A stretch of DNA of 64,000 bases from Aquipseudomonas alcaligenes (GCF_900156545.1 NZ_FTNW01000002.1:744001-808000); one strand, 5' to 3'. Shown: positions 9,440 through 21,049, counted from the first letter of the stretch. Translations and numbers: made by a program. The notes: generated by a model from the sequence alone, not told the origin.

Positions 9440-11428
9440 TCAGCCCCCGCGGCTCATTAGGGCCAGGCGTTCGGAAAGCGCGCGCATGGCCTTGCCCAGC
9501 TCACGCAGCGTGCCACCATCTCGGGCACCTTGCTCACTCGCAGCATGGATCCGCACCGCCAGCTCGTTGATCTCGTGCGCCACGTGACTCTGCTCCTGGG
9601 CAGCCACGGCAATCTGCTGGGCGCGCCGGACGATGTCATCAAAGCTGGATACGGTCCCACCCAGGGTGGCCGAAACGCTGCCGGCCTGCTGCACCGAAGT
9701 CCGCGTCCTCTCGACCCCGCCCTGCATGGTCGCCACCGCCCTGGCCGATGCCTGACGCAGCGCTCCGATCATCTCCTGGATCTCGTTGGCCGAAGCCTGA
9801 GTGCGCCCCGCCAATGTCCTGACCTCGTCGGCCACCACGGCAAACCCACGCCCCTGCTCGCCGGCACGCGCCGCCTCGATGGCCGCGTTCAACGCCAGCA
9901 GATTGGTCTGCTCGGAGATCGACTTGATCACCTCCAGGACGGTGCTGACCTTCTCGATGTCCTGGCCCAGCTGCGTGATCGCCTGCGCCGCGCCCTCGAT
10001 CTCGCTGGCCAGCGTCTGAATCGAGGCACTGTTGTTCTGCACCTCCTGCTGCCCCTTGAGCGCCAGGTCGAGGGATTGACTGGCCGTGTTCGAGCAGTCG
10101 GTGGTGTTGTTCGCCACTTCCTGGGCACTGGCCGACATCTGGGTGATGGCGGTTGCCAAGAGCGTGTTGTCCTCGCGCTGCAGCTCGGCACGCTCGGCGA
10201 TGCCGGTCGATAGCTGTGCCAGCTGAGAGGCCTGTTGCTGAAGGGCTGCCGACTCTTCAGCGATGGCACCGAGCATGTTGCGCAAGGACCCGGAGTAGCG
10301 GTTCACCGCCTCGCGCAACTCGCCAATCTCGTCGGCACGGCGAATATCCAGCTCACTGGCGCGGCCGCCCTGGCCCAGCGTGCGAATCTGCTCGGTGGTT
10401 TCCTCAAGCTGGGCCAGCAGACGCTTGCCTGCCAGCCAGGCCAAACCCAGCAACACCGTCAGCAACGGCAACAGGAACAGCAGGATCTCCGCCGTCAGCC
10501 GGTCAGCCAACTGCGTCACCTCGGCCTCAGGCGTCACCAACCCCACCCGCCAGCCGGTGCCGTTCATCGTCTCCAGGCTCACATAGGCAGGCCCACCCAA
10601 CCGGTCATCATGCTCGATGAACAGCGTCCGTGCCTTTCCGCCAGCTGCCAAAGCCTCGGCAACCGGCGCGAACCAGGGCAACTCCGCTCGCAGTTTATCC
10701 AGCGTCGGCAGCCCCTGCGTCGCCTGGGCACCCGGGAAGAACAGCAGGTTGCCGGCACGATCGACGGCAAAGGCATAGCCACCGCTGACACCTCCCTCGC
10801 GCTCCAGAAAGCGGGCCAGCCCATCCAGCTTGAGATCGATGGTGGCAACCCCGGCGAAGCGACCCGATTCACTGTAGGGCACACTGCAGGTGGTCATGGC
10901 CACCCCGGTCACCGGGTCCTGGTAGGCATCGGACCACACGCAGCGACCGCCAGGTGCCGTGCGCGCACTGCTGTACCAGGCCTCGGCGTGGTAGGCCGCT
11001 GCGCTGTCGGCGTTGTAGTCATCCGAGTAATCCAAACCACCCTGAGCGTTGCGCGCCCAGAAGAAACTGCGCCGCTCGGTGCCGGCGGCAAAGGCATTGG
11101 GTTCGGGCCACAGACCACCGCCGGCAATGGAGGCATCGCCCTGGCTGTCGACTATGTTGGGCAGCTGCGCCTTCACCAGCGCCTCATCCTTGGGCAAGGT
11201 CTCGGCCAGGTGCGCCATGGCCGCCGTGGTGCCCTCGATCAGGCTGAGCTGCACGGCCAACTGACGCGTGATGGCCATGGCCGACTGCTCGGCGGAGGCC
11301 GTGCCGGCCTCGACCAGTTGCGGTTTGCCGCGCAGGGTCATCACCGAAAAGATCGCCAGCGCGGTCAGCGCCAGGAGCAACAGGCTGCCCAGCGTCATGC
11401 GCGGAGCGATACGGGTGGGGAAAGACAT
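9440..11428 (-). CDS. Methyl-accepting chemotaxis protein with dCACHE sensor
   Basis: A 662-residue transmembrane chemoreceptor. TM1 is at about 12-32, a periplasmic ligand domain at 33-305 has the dCACHE pattern ([19 protein letters not shown], then [15 protein letters not shown]), TM2 is at about 311-335, and a HAMP linker and cytoplasmic signalling domain follow with the hairpin-tip sequence [20 protein letters not shown]. The dCACHE fold binds amino acids, amines and related small molecules. Its place between the urea uptake and ethanolamine genes suggests a nitrogen-compound attractant, which is inference. No pentapeptide CheR tether is seen at the C-terminus. Confidence 0.93.
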   Translation of the reverse strand: MSFPTRIAPRMTLGSLLLLALTALAIFSVMTLRGKPQLVEAGTASAEQSAMAITRQLAVQLSLIEGTTAAMAHLAETLPKDEALVKAQLPNIVDSQGDASIAGGGLWPEPNAFAAGTERRSFFWARNAQGGLDYSDDYNADSAAAYHAEAWYSSARTAPGGRCVWSDAYQDPVTGVAMTTCSVPYSESGRFAGVATIDLKLDGLARFLEREGGVSGGYAFAVDRAGNLLFFPGAQATQGLPTLDKLRAELPWFAPVAEALAAGGKARTLFIEHDDRLGGPAYVSLETMNGTGWRVGLVTPEAEVTQLADRLTAEILLFLLPLLTVLLGLAWLAGKRLLAQLEETTEQIRTLGQGGRASELDIRRADEIGELREAVNRYSGSLRNMLGAIAEESAALQQQASQLAQLSTGIAERAELQREDNTLLATAITQMSASAQEVANNTTDCSNTASQSLDLALKGQQEVQNNSASIQTLASEIEGAAQAITQLGQDIEKVSTVLEVIKSISEQTNLLALNAAIEAARAGEQGRGFAVVADEVRTLAGRTQASANEIQEMIGALRQASARAVATMQGGVERTRTSVQQAGSVSATLGGTVSSFDDIVRRAQQIAVAAQEQSHVAHEINELAVRIHAASEQGARDGGTLRELGKAMRALSERLALMSRGG

Positions 11429-11490
11429 GGGGCTAGCTCCACAACGGCTAATAGGTGGAACACGGTCGGACAGTGGCGCGCCGTGCAGAC

Positions 11491-12297
11491 TCAGCCAGTA
11501 ATCAGGAAGTTACCGCCGGTTGGTGCGCCCTCCAATGTGGCGACCTCGGCTTCATCCTTGAGGCTGACCCCGGACAACTTTCGTCGACAGGCCTCACGCA
11601 TCAGGTATAGCAGCTTGTGCGCGGCCACACCGTAGCTCATCCCCTCCAGGCGTACGTTGGAGATGCAGTTGCGGAAGGCGTCGGTCAGGCCGACCCTGGG
11701 CGCATAGGTGAAGTACAGGCCGAGGCTGTCCGGCGAACTCAGCCCCGGACGCTCGCCGATCAGGATCACCACCATCTTCGCGCCGAGCAGCTCGGCCACC
11801 TCGTCGGCGACTGCCACCCGCCCCTGGCGCACCACGCAGAGCGGCGCCAGCGACCAGCCATCGCCGCTCATCTGCTCGCGCAGGCGGGCGAGGAAAGGCG
11901 CGGCATGTCGCTCGATGGCCAGGGCCGACAGGCCGTCGGCGATGACTATGGCCAGGTCGTAGCCCTGCGGATGCTCGGCGCGGTGGTCACGCAGGCGTTG
12001 CGCCGAAGCAGCGTCCAGGCGTCGCCCCAGGTCCGGGCGCTGCAGGTAGGTATGCCGGTCGCCGGCCGCGCTGTGCAGCTGCAGCACTGGCAGTCCCTGG
12101 CTGGCCAGGCCCTCGGCCAGCGCCTCGGCATGCAACGGCAGGTGCACGGCGTCGCGCGCCTGGGCATGGGCGAACTGGAAATCCAGCTGCGCCGCCGTGG
12201 GCAGGCTGGTGCCGGCACGTCCCAAAGCAATGCGCGCCGGAGTCAGGCGGCGTAGCGCGATCCAGGGATTGGCCGCGAGTTCGTCATGATCGTTCAT
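11491..12297 (-). CDS. eutC: Ethanolamine ammonia-lyase small subunit
   Basis: Small subunit of the adenosylcobalamin-dependent enzyme that converts ethanolamine to acetaldehyde and ammonia; 268 aa. Recognisable features are [32 protein letters not shown] near the start and [23 protein letters not shown] and [15 protein letters not shown] later. ATG 12297 is preferred to ATG 12303 because GGAG overlaps the earlier ATG and is six bases from this one. It follows eutB by about 11 bases in the same operon. Confidence 0.93.
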   Translation of the reverse strand: MNDHDELAANPWIALRRLTPARIALGRAGTSLPTAAQLDFQFAHAQARDAVHLPLHAEALAEGLASQGLPVLQLHSAAGDRHTYLQRPDLGRRLDAASAQRLRDHRAEHPQGYDLAIVIADGLSALAIERHAAPFLARLREQMSGDGWSLAPLCVVRQGRVAVADEVAELLGAKMVVILIGERPGLSSPDSLGLYFTYAPRVGLTDAFRNCISNVRLEGMSYGVAAHKLLYLMREACRRKLSGVSLKDEAEVATLEGAPTGGNFLITG

Positions 12298-12308
12298 CGC
12301 CATCTCCA

Positions 12309-13703
12309 CTAGGCCAGCTGCGCCAGGGCACTGCGGAAGGCAGGTGGCACCGCGTCGCCGAGGCGCAGGCGGCCGCCCTGCTGATGCAGGATGTTCATGC
12401 GTTCCAGCCACGCCTCGAACTCCGGCGCCGGGCGCAGGCCGAGCACCTGGCGCGCGTAGAGCGCGTCGTGGAACGAGGTGGTCTGGTAGTTGAGCATCAC
12501 GTCGTCGGAGCCGGGGATGCCCATGATGAAGTTGATGCCGGCCGTGCCGAGCAGGGTCAGCAGGGTGTCCATGTCGTCCTGGTCGGCCTCGGCATGGTTG
12601 GTGTAACAGATGTCGCAGCCCATCGGCACGCCGAGCAGCTTGCCGCAGAAGTGGTCCTCCAGGCCGGCGCGGATGATCTGCTTGCCGTTATAGAGATATT
12701 CGGGGCCGATAAAGCCGACCACGGTATTGACCAGAAACGGCTTGTAGTGGCGTGCCACCGCATAGGCGCGCACCTCGCAGGTCTGCTGGTCGACGCCATG
12801 GTGGGCGTTGGCCGACAGCGCGCTGCCCTGGCCGGTCTCGAAGTACATCAGGTTGTCGCCCAGCGTGCCGCGCTTCTGCGACAGCCCGGCCTCGTAACCC
12901 TCCTGCAGCACCTGCAGGGTGATGCCGAAGCCGGCGTTGGCCGCCTCGGTGCCGGCAATGGACTGGAACACCAGGTCGACCGGCGCGCCGCGCTCGATGG
13001 CGGCGATGGAGCTGGTGACGTGGGTCAGCACGCAGGCCTGGGTAGGAATCTCGTAGCGCTGGATGATCGCGTCGAGCATCTTCAGCAGATCGGTCAGCGC
13101 GCCCAGGCTGTCGGTGGCCGGGTTGATGCCGAACATGGCGTCGCCGTTGCCGTAGAGCAGGCCGTCGAGAATGCTGGCGGCGATGCCGGACGGATCGTCG
13201 GTCGGATGGTTGGGCTGCAGGCGCGTCGACATGCGTCCGCGCAGGCCCATGGTGTTGCGAAAACGGGTGACCACGCGGATCTTCTGCGCCACCAGGATCA
13301 GGTCCTGCACGCGCATGATCTTCGACACCGCCGCCGCCATTTCCGGCGTCAGCCCCGGCGCCAGGGCGCGCAGGCTGGCCTCGTCGGCGTGCTCGCCGAG
13401 CAGCCAGTCGCGGAAGCCGCCGACGGTGAGGTGGGCAACCGGGGCGAAGGCGGCCGCGTCGTGGCTGTCGATGATCAGCCGGGTGATCTCGTCGTCTTCG
13501 TAGGGAATCAGTGCCTCGTCGAGGAAGTGCCGCAACGGGATGTTGGCCAACGCCATCTGTGCCGCGACGCGCTCGGCATCGCTGCTGGCGGCCACGCCGG
13601 CCAGGTAGTCACCGGAGCGCGCCGGGCTGGCCTTGGCCATCACCTCGCGCAGGCTGTCGAAGCGCCAGGTCTGGTGGCCGACGGTATGGCTGAAACTGGC
13701 CAT
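12309..13703 (-). CDS. eutB: Ethanolamine ammonia-lyase large subunit
   Basis: Catalytic subunit with a TIM barrel that binds the substrate and presents it to cobalamin, 464 aa. Family sequence is clear throughout: [56 protein letters not shown] and [21 protein letters not shown] 13703 has AGGAGA eight bases upstream; the frame continues a further 84 bases without a better start. No microcompartment shell genes are nearby, so acetaldehyde is probably handled by a free aldehyde dehydrogenase encoded elsewhere. Confidence 0.95.
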   Translation of the reverse strand: MASFSHTVGHQTWRFDSLREVMAKASPARSGDYLAGVAASSDAERVAAQMALANIPLRHFLDEALIPYEDDEITRLIIDSHDAAAFAPVAHLTVGGFRDWLLGEHADEASLRALAPGLTPEMAAAVSKIMRVQDLILVAQKIRVVTRFRNTMGLRGRMSTRLQPNHPTDDPSGIAASILDGLLYGNGDAMFGINPATDSLGALTDLLKMLDAIIQRYEIPTQACVLTHVTSSIAAIERGAPVDLVFQSIAGTEAANAGFGITLQVLQEGYEAGLSQKRGTLGDNLMYFETGQGSALSANAHHGVDQQTCEVRAYAVARHYKPFLVNTVVGFIGPEYLYNGKQIIRAGLEDHFCGKLLGVPMGCDICYTNHAEADQDDMDTLLTLLGTAGINFIMGIPGSDDVMLNYQTTSFHDALYARQVLGLRPAPEFEAWLERMNILHQQGGRLRLGDAVPPAFRSALAQLA

Positions 13704-13715
13704 CGTTCTCTCCTG

Positions 13716-13743
13716 AAACAAAAGCCCGCCGTCGCCGGCGGGC
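13716..13743 (-). terminator. Intrinsic terminator between the ethanolamine permease gene and eutB
   Basis: On the minus strand an eight-base stem GCCCGCCG/CGGCGGGC with a four-base loop is followed by TTTTGTTT. It lies between the permease stop and the eutB start, so it could reduce eutBC relative to permease transcript or processed ends. Confidence 0.7.
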
Positions 13744-13752
13744 GCATCACGC

Positions 13753-15117
13753 TTAAGGTTGCAGCAGGGCGTCGGCCGGCACGGCATTGCGCTGGGCGCC
13801 GGTCAGCAGGAAGTACACCATACCGATGCTCATCAGACCGAGGAACAGCAGAGCAATGGTGCCGTTGAACCAGATCATCGCCGCCAGGCACACCAGGGCC
13901 AGGGCCAGGGCGATGCCCGGTACCAGCGGATAACCCGGTGCCTTGAAGGTACGTTCCAGGTTCGGCTCGCTCTTACGCAGTTTGAACAGGCTGAGCATGC
14001 TCATGATGTACATGACGATGGCGCCAAACACGCTCATGGTGATCATGGCCGCCGTCAGGCTCATGCCCTGCAGGGCGATCAGACCATCGCTGTAGATCGC
14101 CGCGATACCGATCAGGCCGCCGGCGATGATGGCGCGGTGCGGGGTGTGGAAGCGCGACAGCTTGGCCAGGGCCGGCGGCAGGTAGCCTGCGCGAGCCAGG
14201 GCGAAGAACTGCCGGGAGTAGCCGAGGATGATGCCGTGGAAGCTGGCGACCAGGCCGAACAGGCCGATCCACACCAGCATGTGCAGCCAGCCGGAGTTCT
14301 CGCCGACCACCGCCTTCATCGCCTGCGGCAGCGGGTCGTTGATGCCGGACAGGGCCTTCCAGTCGCCCACGCCACCGGCCATCACCATGACACCGATAGC
14401 CAGGAACACCAGGGTCAGGATGCCGGCCACATAGGCACGCGGGATGGTGCGTTTCGGGTCCTTGGCCTCCTCGGCAGCCATGGCGGCGCCCTCGATGGCG
14501 AGGAAGAACCAGATGGCAAACGGGATGGCGGCGAAGATGCCAGCCACAGCAGGCAGGCCGAACTCATTGCTGCCGGCCCAGCCGTCGATCACGAAGTTAC
14601 TGAAGCTGAAGCCCGGCGCCACCACGCCCATGAACACCAGCAGCTCGACCACTGCCAGCACCGTGACCACCAGCTCGAAGGTGGCGGCGATGCTCACCCC
14701 GACGATGTTCAGGGTCATGAAGACGATGTAGGCACCGACCGCGATGAGTTTCGGGTCGAGCCCGGGGAACTGCACGTTGAGGTAGGCGCCGATGGCCATG
14801 GCGATGGCCGGCGGGGCGAAAACGAATTCAATCAGTGTGGCCATGCCGGCGATCATCCCGCCGGCCGGACCAAAAGCACGGCGGCTATAGGCGAAAGGCC
14901 CGCCGGCATGCGGGATGGCGGTGGTCAGCTCGGTGAAGCTGAAGATGAAGCAGCTGTACATCGCCGCCACCATCAGCGTGGTAACCAGAAAGCCCAGCGT
15001 GCCTGCGGCCCCCCAGCCATAGCTCCAGCCGAAGTATTCCCCGGAAATCACCAGACCCACGGCGATGCCCCAGAGGTGCAGGGTGCCGAGCGTCGGTTTG
15101 AGTGTCGTTGTTGTCAT
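13753..15117 (-). CDS. Ethanolamine permease, APC superfamily
   Basis: An inner-membrane amine importer of the amino acid-polyamine-organocation superfamily, 454 aa with about twelve hydrophobic segments. The start TTTLKPTLGTLHLWGIAVGL and SGEYFGWSYGWGAAGTLGF matches ethanolamine permeases found next to eutBC in pseudomonads. ATG 15117 has GAGGA just upstream; the open frame continues to 15327 but the extra 70 residues are not membrane-like. It is first in the minus-strand operon permease-eutB-eutC, divergent from an AraC-type regulator. Confidence 0.9.
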   Translation of the reverse strand: MTTTTLKPTLGTLHLWGIAVGLVISGEYFGWSYGWGAAGTLGFLVTTLMVAAMYSCFIFSFTELTTAIPHAGGPFAYSRRAFGPAGGMIAGMATLIEFVFAPPAIAMAIGAYLNVQFPGLDPKLIAVGAYIVFMTLNIVGVSIAATFELVVTVLAVVELLVFMGVVAPGFSFSNFVIDGWAGSNEFGLPAVAGIFAAIPFAIWFFLAIEGAAMAAEEAKDPKRTIPRAYVAGILTLVFLAIGVMVMAGGVGDWKALSGINDPLPQAMKAVVGENSGWLHMLVWIGLFGLVASFHGIILGYSRQFFALARAGYLPPALAKLSRFHTPHRAIIAGGLIGIAAIYSDGLIALQGMSLTAAMITMSVFGAIVMYIMSMLSLFKLRKSEPNLERTFKAPGYPLVPGIALALALVCLAAMIWFNGTIALLFLGLMSIGMVYFLLTGAQRNAVPADALLQP

Positions 15118-15178
15118 TGCCAGTTCCTCGATGTGGGCGTCGAACGCCAGGCGAGGATATCCAGCCTGCCCCGGCCGA

Positions 15179-15221
15179 GACTTGACCTTGCAAAGTCCAC
15201 GCACAGCTGCAGAGTCAAGTC
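15179..15221. promoter_or_regulatory. Inverted repeat in the permease/araC divergent region
   Basis: GACTTGAC at 15179-15186 is mirrored by GTCAAGTC at 15214-15221. It lies in the 290-base divergent region (15118-15407), about 60 bases upstream of the permease start and 190 upstream of the regulator start. A site for the adjacent AraC-type regulator is plausible but unproven. No convincing -35/-10 pair was seen in the rest of the gap. Confidence 0.35.
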
Positions 15222-15407
15222 GCTCGGGCGGCCGGAAAGCCTTCTGCGACGGGCCTTTGCGCCATGCCGGTGCACAGCCGCACAGCGCTGCCCCAAGGCG
15301 ATGCAGGCAGCCGACAAACAAACGCACCGAAGCTTATTCCCGCGTACCCCGGTAGCGGGGCACGACTATTGCTAAATATCTGGCAACACTGTCGTGGCAG
15401 GTCGCCC

Positions 15408-16457
15408 ATGTCCCTGAACTTCGCCCATCCGCTGGCCACCGCTGACTCGCCGAGCAACCTCGGCGTGCTGTCGGCGGCTGCCTGCGGCCTGGACGCCTTC
15501 ATCGCCCAGCAGGGCGGCGACGTGGACCGGGTATTCGGCGTTGCGGGCATCGACCCTGACCTGCTGCAGCACCCGACACTCAGCCTCAGCCTGAGCAACT
15601 ACTGCAAGGTGCTGGAGGAAGCGGCCAGCCAGTCCGGCTGCGACAACTTCGGCCTGCGCTATGGCCAGCAGTTCCTGCCGCGCGCCCTCGGCCTGCTCGG
15701 CTATGTCGGGCTCTGTTCGCATAGCCTGGAGCAGGCCCTGCAGAATTTCGCCCGCGCCTTTCCCTACCACCAGCACGACACGCTGATCCGCCTGGTGGAC
15801 ATCGGCGAGTGCTACCGCTTCGACTATCAGGTGCATCACCCGGCCATCCTCGATCGCCGCCAGGACGCCGAGTTGACCATGGGCATGGCGCTGAACCTGG
15901 TGCGCCACGCCCTGGGGCCGGACTGGACACCGCGTGCCGTGCTGTTCGAACATGCCAGGCCGGAAGGCTGGCGCGAGCACCAGGCGGCCTTCGACGCCCC
16001 CGTGCTGTTCGACCAGCCCTGCAATGCCCTGCTGATTCCCAAACGCGACATCGCCGGCAAACTGATGCCCGAGCGCGATCCGGTGCTGCTGATGCTGGTG
16101 CAGGACGCCATCGTCCGCCTCGGCGGCCAGCAATCGCCGCAGTGCCTGGTCGACCAGGCCCGCGGCCTGGTGCGCGATGCCCTGCCGCTGGGCGAACCCT
16201 CGCTGGAACGGGTCGCCGCCGGCCTCGGCCTGACCCCGGCCGCCCTGCAACGGCGCCTACGCGAACAGAACCTGAGTTTTTCCGCGCTGATCGATCAGGT
16301 ACGCCGCGAACTGGCCCTGCACTACCTGCGCCGGCGCCTGCCGGTCAGTGAACTGGCGCCACTGCTCGGCTACTCCGAGACCAGCGCCTTCTCCCGCGCC
16401 TTCCGCCGCTGGTTCGACGCCAGCCCGCGGCAATGGCTGCAGATGAGCACGGCCTGA
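15408..16457 (+). CDS. AraC family transcriptional regulator (OruR/ArgR-like architecture)
   Basis: A 349-residue protein. Residues 1-215 form an Arabinose_bd/OruR-type N-terminal domain (ARAFPYHQHDTLIRL; HPAILDRRQDAELTMGMAL), and residues 250-349 a double helix-turn-helix AraC domain ending LAPLLGYSETSAFSRAFRRWFDASPRQWLQ. ATG 15408 is used; the open frame reaches back to 15264 through sequence that overlaps the control region. It is transcribed away from the permease-eutBC operon and is its most likely regulator. Confidence 0.9.
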   Translation: MSLNFAHPLATADSPSNLGVLSAAACGLDAFIAQQGGDVDRVFGVAGIDPDLLQHPTLSLSLSNYCKVLEEAASQSGCDNFGLRYGQQFLPRALGLLGYVGLCSHSLEQALQNFARAFPYHQHDTLIRLVDIGECYRFDYQVHHPAILDRRQDAELTMGMALNLVRHALGPDWTPRAVLFEHARPEGWREHQAAFDAPVLFDQPCNALLIPKRDIAGKLMPERDPVLLMLVQDAIVRLGGQQSPQCLVDQARGLVRDALPLGEPSLERVAAGLGLTPAALQRRLREQNLSFSALIDQVRRELALHYLRRRLPVSELAPLLGYSETSAFSRAFRRWFDASPRQWLQMSTA

Positions 16458-16511
16458 ATCCATGCCGCCACGCTACACTGCCGCCTCGTCCAGTCTGCCT
16501 GGAACCACCGC

Positions 16512-17348
16512 ATGACCGCCGTTCAACCCGCGTTTTTCACCCCCGCCTGGCACGCCGAACTGGAATTGGCCTACGCCCGCCAGCAGGACTGGACACGCCC
16601 GGTGCTGCGCCGCCATCTGGGCCCGCTGCGGGTGCAGAAACACCTGCACGCCGAAGGCCCGGAAGTGTGCCAGCACATCATCGTGCACCCGCCGGCCGGC
16701 ATCGCCGGCGGCGACAGCCTCAATCTCTCGGCCAACGTCGGCGAGCAGGCCTGGGCACAACTGACCAGCCCAGGTGCGGCCAAGTGGTACCGCGCCAGCA
16801 GCGTGGCGCAGCAGCGGGTCGAACTGCGCGTAGCTCCCGGCGCCACCCTGGAATGGCTGCCGCAGGAGACCATCGTCTACGCCGGCGCCCAGGCCGAGCT
16901 GAGCACCCGCATCGAGCTGGAAGGCGACGCCCGCCTGTTTTACTGGGACATGGTCGCCCTCGGCCGCCCGGCCGCCGGCGAGCGCTTCGATTCCGGGCAT
17001 TTCCAGGCCACGCTGGATATCCGCCGCGACGGCCAGCTGCTGTGGCACGAGCGCCAGCGCGTGGTCGGCGGTGATGGCCTGCTCGACTCCCCCATCGGCC
17101 TGGACGGCCAGCCGGTGTTCGCCACCCTGCTGGCCAGCGGCGAGATCGATGCCGAACTGCTGGAGCGCTGCCGCGAGCTGCACTGCAGAGGTCGTGGCGA
17201 CCTGACCCAATTGCCGGGCCTGCTGGTGGCCCGCTGCCTGGCCGGCGAGGCGCTGCACGCGCGCGCCTGGCTGATCGAACTCTGGCGCCTGTTGCGCCCT
17301 GCCCTGCTCGGCCGCGAAGCCGTGCCCCCGCGAATCTGGAGTACCTGA
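16512..17348 (+). CDS. ureD: Urease accessory protein UreD (UreH)
   Basis: Chaperone that binds apo-urease and helps UreFG deliver nickel; 278 aa. Signature stretches are [36 protein letters not shown] and GAAKWYRAS. It starts 54 bases after the AraC-type gene and ends with a one-base overlap on ureA. UreE, UreF and UreG are not in the window and must be encoded elsewhere, as in P. aeruginosa. Confidence 0.95.
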   Translation: MTAVQPAFFTPAWHAELELAYARQQDWTRPVLRRHLGPLRVQKHLHAEGPEVCQHIIVHPPAGIAGGDSLNLSANVGEQAWAQLTSPGAAKWYRASSVAQQRVELRVAPGATLEWLPQETIVYAGAQAELSTRIELEGDARLFYWDMVALGRPAAGERFDSGHFQATLDIRRDGQLLWHERQRVVGGDGLLDSPIGLDGQPVFATLLASGEIDAELLERCRELHCRGRGDLTQLPGLLVARCLAGEALHARAWLIELWRLLRPALLGREAVPPRIWST

Positions 17349-17650
17349 TGGATCTTTCGCCCCGCGAGAAGGACAAGCTGCTGATATTCACCGCCGGCCT
17401 GGTGGCCGAGCGGCGCCTGGCCCGCGGCCTCAAGCTCAACTACCCGGAGGCCATGGCGCTGATCTCCGCCGCCCTGCTGGAGGGCGCCCGCGACGGCCGC
17501 ACGGTGGCCGAGCTGATGCACTACGGCACCACCCTGCTGACCCGCGAACAGGTGATGGAAGGCGTGCCGGAGATGATCCCGGAAATCCAGATCGAAGCGA
17601 CCTTCCCCGATGGCACCAAGCTTGTAACCGTCCACCAACCGATTGCCTGA
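17348..17650 (+). CDS. ureA: Urease gamma subunit
   Basis: A 100-residue structural subunit, full length for the family. The start [23 protein letters not shown] and [23 protein letters not shown] are diagnostic, and the end [17 protein letters not shown] is intact. The start overlaps the ureD stop by one base (TGATG), so the two are coupled. A palindromic element separates it from the next gene. Confidence 0.96.
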   Translation: MDLSPREKDKLLIFTAGLVAERRLARGLKLNYPEAMALISAALLEGARDGRTVAELMHYGTTLLTREQVMEGVPEMIPEIQIEATFPDGTKLVTVHQPIA

Positions 17651-17691
17651 GGAAATCGTCCAATGTCTACTGCGCTTGCCCATGCTGCGTT

Positions 17692-17749
17692 GCAAGCCAG
17701 CTCGGATTGCTCATTGACGGACGTCAACTGCGCATCCTCGCCGGCTTGC
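17692..17749. repeat. Symmetrical imperfect palindrome between ureA and the acetyltransferase gene
   Basis: TTGAC 17714-17718 and GTCAA 17723-17727 form the centre; GCAAGCC 17692-17698 and GGCTTGC 17743-17749 are mirrored at exactly the same distance, and about half of the bases between also pair. Weaker complementarity may extend to about 17660-17785. It fills the 154-base gap. A 39-codon frame (17662-17781) runs through it but looks incidental. It has the form of a dispersed hairpin element (REP/MITE-like), different from the other two repeat families here. Confidence 0.7.
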
Positions 17750-17804
17750 GCCTTGCCTGAGCTGCGCTCGCGACGACCTTGAACGACTTCCTGGAGACTG
17801 AAGA

Positions 17805-18317
17805 ATGATCATTCGCGACGCAGCCGAGGCAGACCTGCCGGCCCTGCGCGACATCTTCAACGACGCGGTGCTCAACACCACCGCGATCTGGATGGACAAC
17901 GTGGTCGACCTGGCCAACCGCCAGGCCTGGTTCGCCGCCCGCGCCCAGCAGGGCTACCCGATCCTGGTAGCCGAGAGCCCGACAGGCGAGGTGGTCGGCT
18001 ACGCCTCGTTCGGCGATTGGCGCCCCTTCGACGGCTTCTGCCACACGGTCGAGCATTCGGTATACATCCGCGCCGACCAGCGCGGCAAAGGCCTCGGCCC
18101 GCTGCTGCTGGCCGCGCTGATCGAGCGCGCCAAGGCTTGCGACAAGCACGTGATGGTCGCCGCCATCGAGAGCGGCAACGCCGCCTCGATCCGCCTGCAC
18201 CAGCACCTCGGCTTCGCCATCACCGGGCAGATGCCCCAGGTGGGCCGCAAGTTCGGGCGCTGGCTGGACCTGTCCTTCATGCAACTGATCCTCACCCCGG
18301 AGCGCAGCGCACCATGA
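17805..18317 (+). CDS. pat: GNAT N-acetyltransferase, phosphinothricin/methionine sulfoximine type
   Basis: A 170-residue GNAT enzyme of the Bar/Pat/MddA group. Opening IIRDAAEADLPALRDIFNDAVLNTTAIW, the acetyl-CoA loop RGKGLGPLLLAALIERA and the closing HLGFAITGQMPQVGRKFGRWLDL fit enzymes that acetylate phosphinothricin and methionine sulfoximine or sulfone. In P. aeruginosa the homologue also lies between ureA and ureB, so this position is ancestral. By acetylating glutamine-synthetase inhibitors it could protect ammonia assimilation. ATG 17805 follows CTGGAG at 17790-17795. Its stop overlaps the next gene in ATGA. Confidence 0.9.
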   Translation: MIIRDAAEADLPALRDIFNDAVLNTTAIWMDNVVDLANRQAWFAARAQQGYPILVAESPTGEVVGYASFGDWRPFDGFCHTVEHSVYIRADQRGKGLGPLLLAALIERAKACDKHVMVAAIESGNAASIRLHQHLGFAITGQMPQVGRKFGRWLDLSFMQLILTPERSAP

Positions 18318-18847
18318 CGCTGCTCATCGCCCGCCTCCGCGCCCATGACTTCGCCATACACCGCGCCGGGCTGATCGCACTATTGCACGACGCCGTGGCT
18401 CACGGCGCCTCGGTGGGCTTCCTCGCGGACCTCGACGACACAGAGGCTAGCGCCTACTTCGACCAGGTTCTGGACGGCCTGCGCGACGGCTCACAGTTGC
18501 TGTGGGTCGCCCTAGACGGCGAGCAGGTTCTGGGCAGCGTGCAGCTCAGCTTGTGCCAGAAGCGCAATGGCCTCAACCGCGCCGAGGTGCAGAAACTGCT
18601 GGTGCACAGCGCGGCACGCCGCCGCGGCATCGCCCGCACGCTGATGCAGCGCCTGGAGCAGGAGGCCGCCGAATTGCAACGCGGTCTGCTCTACCTGGAT
18701 ACCGAGGCCGGCAGCGACGCCGAACCTTTCTACCAGAACCTGGGCTACACCGGCATCGGTGGCCTGCCCGATTACGCCTGTGGCCCGGACGGCATCTACC
18801 GGGCCAATGCCATCTACTACAAGACCCTGTCGAGGCCCCCAGCATGA
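18314..18847 (+). CDS. Second GNAT family acetyltransferase in the urease operon
   Basis: A 177-residue GNAT protein with [27 protein letters not shown] as the acetyl-CoA motif and [27 protein letters not shown] as the C-terminal GNAT strand and helix. It is not closely similar to the preceding enzyme and its substrate is unknown. ATGA overlaps at both ends (with pat and with ureB) show it is embedded in the operon and translationally coupled. It is additional to the arrangement I know from P. aeruginosa. Confidence 0.88.
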   Translation: MTLLIARLRAHDFAIHRAGLIALLHDAVAHGASVGFLADLDDTEASAYFDQVLDGLRDGSQLLWVALDGEQVLGSVQLSLCQKRNGLNRAEVQKLLVHSAARRRGIARTLMQRLEQEAAELQRGLLYLDTEAGSDAEPFYQNLGYTGIGGLPDYACGPDGIYRANAIYYKTLSRPPA

Positions 18848-19149
18848 TCCCCGGCGAATACCAGATCCAGGACGGCGAGATCGAACTCAACGCCGGCCGC
18901 CGCACCCTCAAGCTCACCGTGGCCAACAGCGGCGACCGGCCGATCCAGGTCGGCTCGCACTACCACTTCTTCGAAACCAACGACGCCCTCGCCTTCGACC
19001 GCGCCAGCGCGCGGGGCATGCGCCTGAACATCCCGGCCGGCACCGCGGTGCGCTTCGAGCCGGGGCAGAGCCGCGAGGTCGAGCTGGTGGAACTGGCCGG
19101 CGCGCGCCGGGTGTTCGGCTTCGCCGGCCGGGTGATGGGCGACCTGTAA
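18844..19149 (+). CDS. ureB: Urease beta subunit
   Basis: A 101-residue structural subunit of the (alpha beta gamma)3 enzyme. Full family sequence is present: [56 protein letters not shown] and [10 protein letters not shown]. It starts inside the stop of the second acetyltransferase gene and is separated from ureC by 186 bases containing repeats. Confidence 0.96.
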   Translation: MIPGEYQIQDGEIELNAGRRTLKLTVANSGDRPIQVGSHYHFFETNDALAFDRASARGMRLNIPAGTAVRFEPGQSREVELVELAGARRVFGFAGRVMGDL

Positions 19150-19170
19150 CAGGCCAGGCGGACTGCTTGC

Positions 19171-19273
19171 TCCCTCTCACGTTCACGGGAGAGGGGCCGG
19201 GGCGGCCCGTGATCGGGGAGAGGGTATGCCAATACCACCCTCTCCCTAACCCTCTCCCATAAATGGGAGAGGG
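19171..19273. repeat. Cluster of three or four GC-rich hairpin repeats between ureB and ureC
   Basis: Contains CCCTCTCACGTTCACGGGAGAGG (19172-19194), a half-copy ending GGGGAGAGGG (19215-19224), and CCCTCTCCCATAAATGGGAGAGGG (19250-19273), the last with a perfect CCCTCTCCCAT/ATGGGAGAGGG stem. They are the same family as the repeats near urtA, urtD, prmC, lolB and the Cfa-like gene. Confidence 0.85.
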
Positions 19274-19335
19274 AACGCTGAATGAAACGACTTCGTGGGC
19301 TGCACGCCCTCTTGGAAACCGCCAAGGAACCACCT

Positions 19336-21036
<1,701 letters not shown>

Positions 21037-21049
21037 GCGAGGGGGCACG

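Noticed and set aside
11491..15117. Ethanolamine-utilisation microcompartment operon
   Set aside because: Only permease, eutB and eutC are present; there are no shell protein, eutE, eutG or eutT genes beside them.
13759..15375. 538-codon plus-strand open frame opposite the ethanolamine permease gene
   Set aside because: The translation is rich in His, Gln, Asp and Gly, typical of the reverse complement of a membrane-protein gene.
17662..17781. A 39-codon frame between ureA and the acetyltransferase gene
   Set aside because: It lies wholly in the palindromic element, has no good ribosome site and no protein-like pattern.
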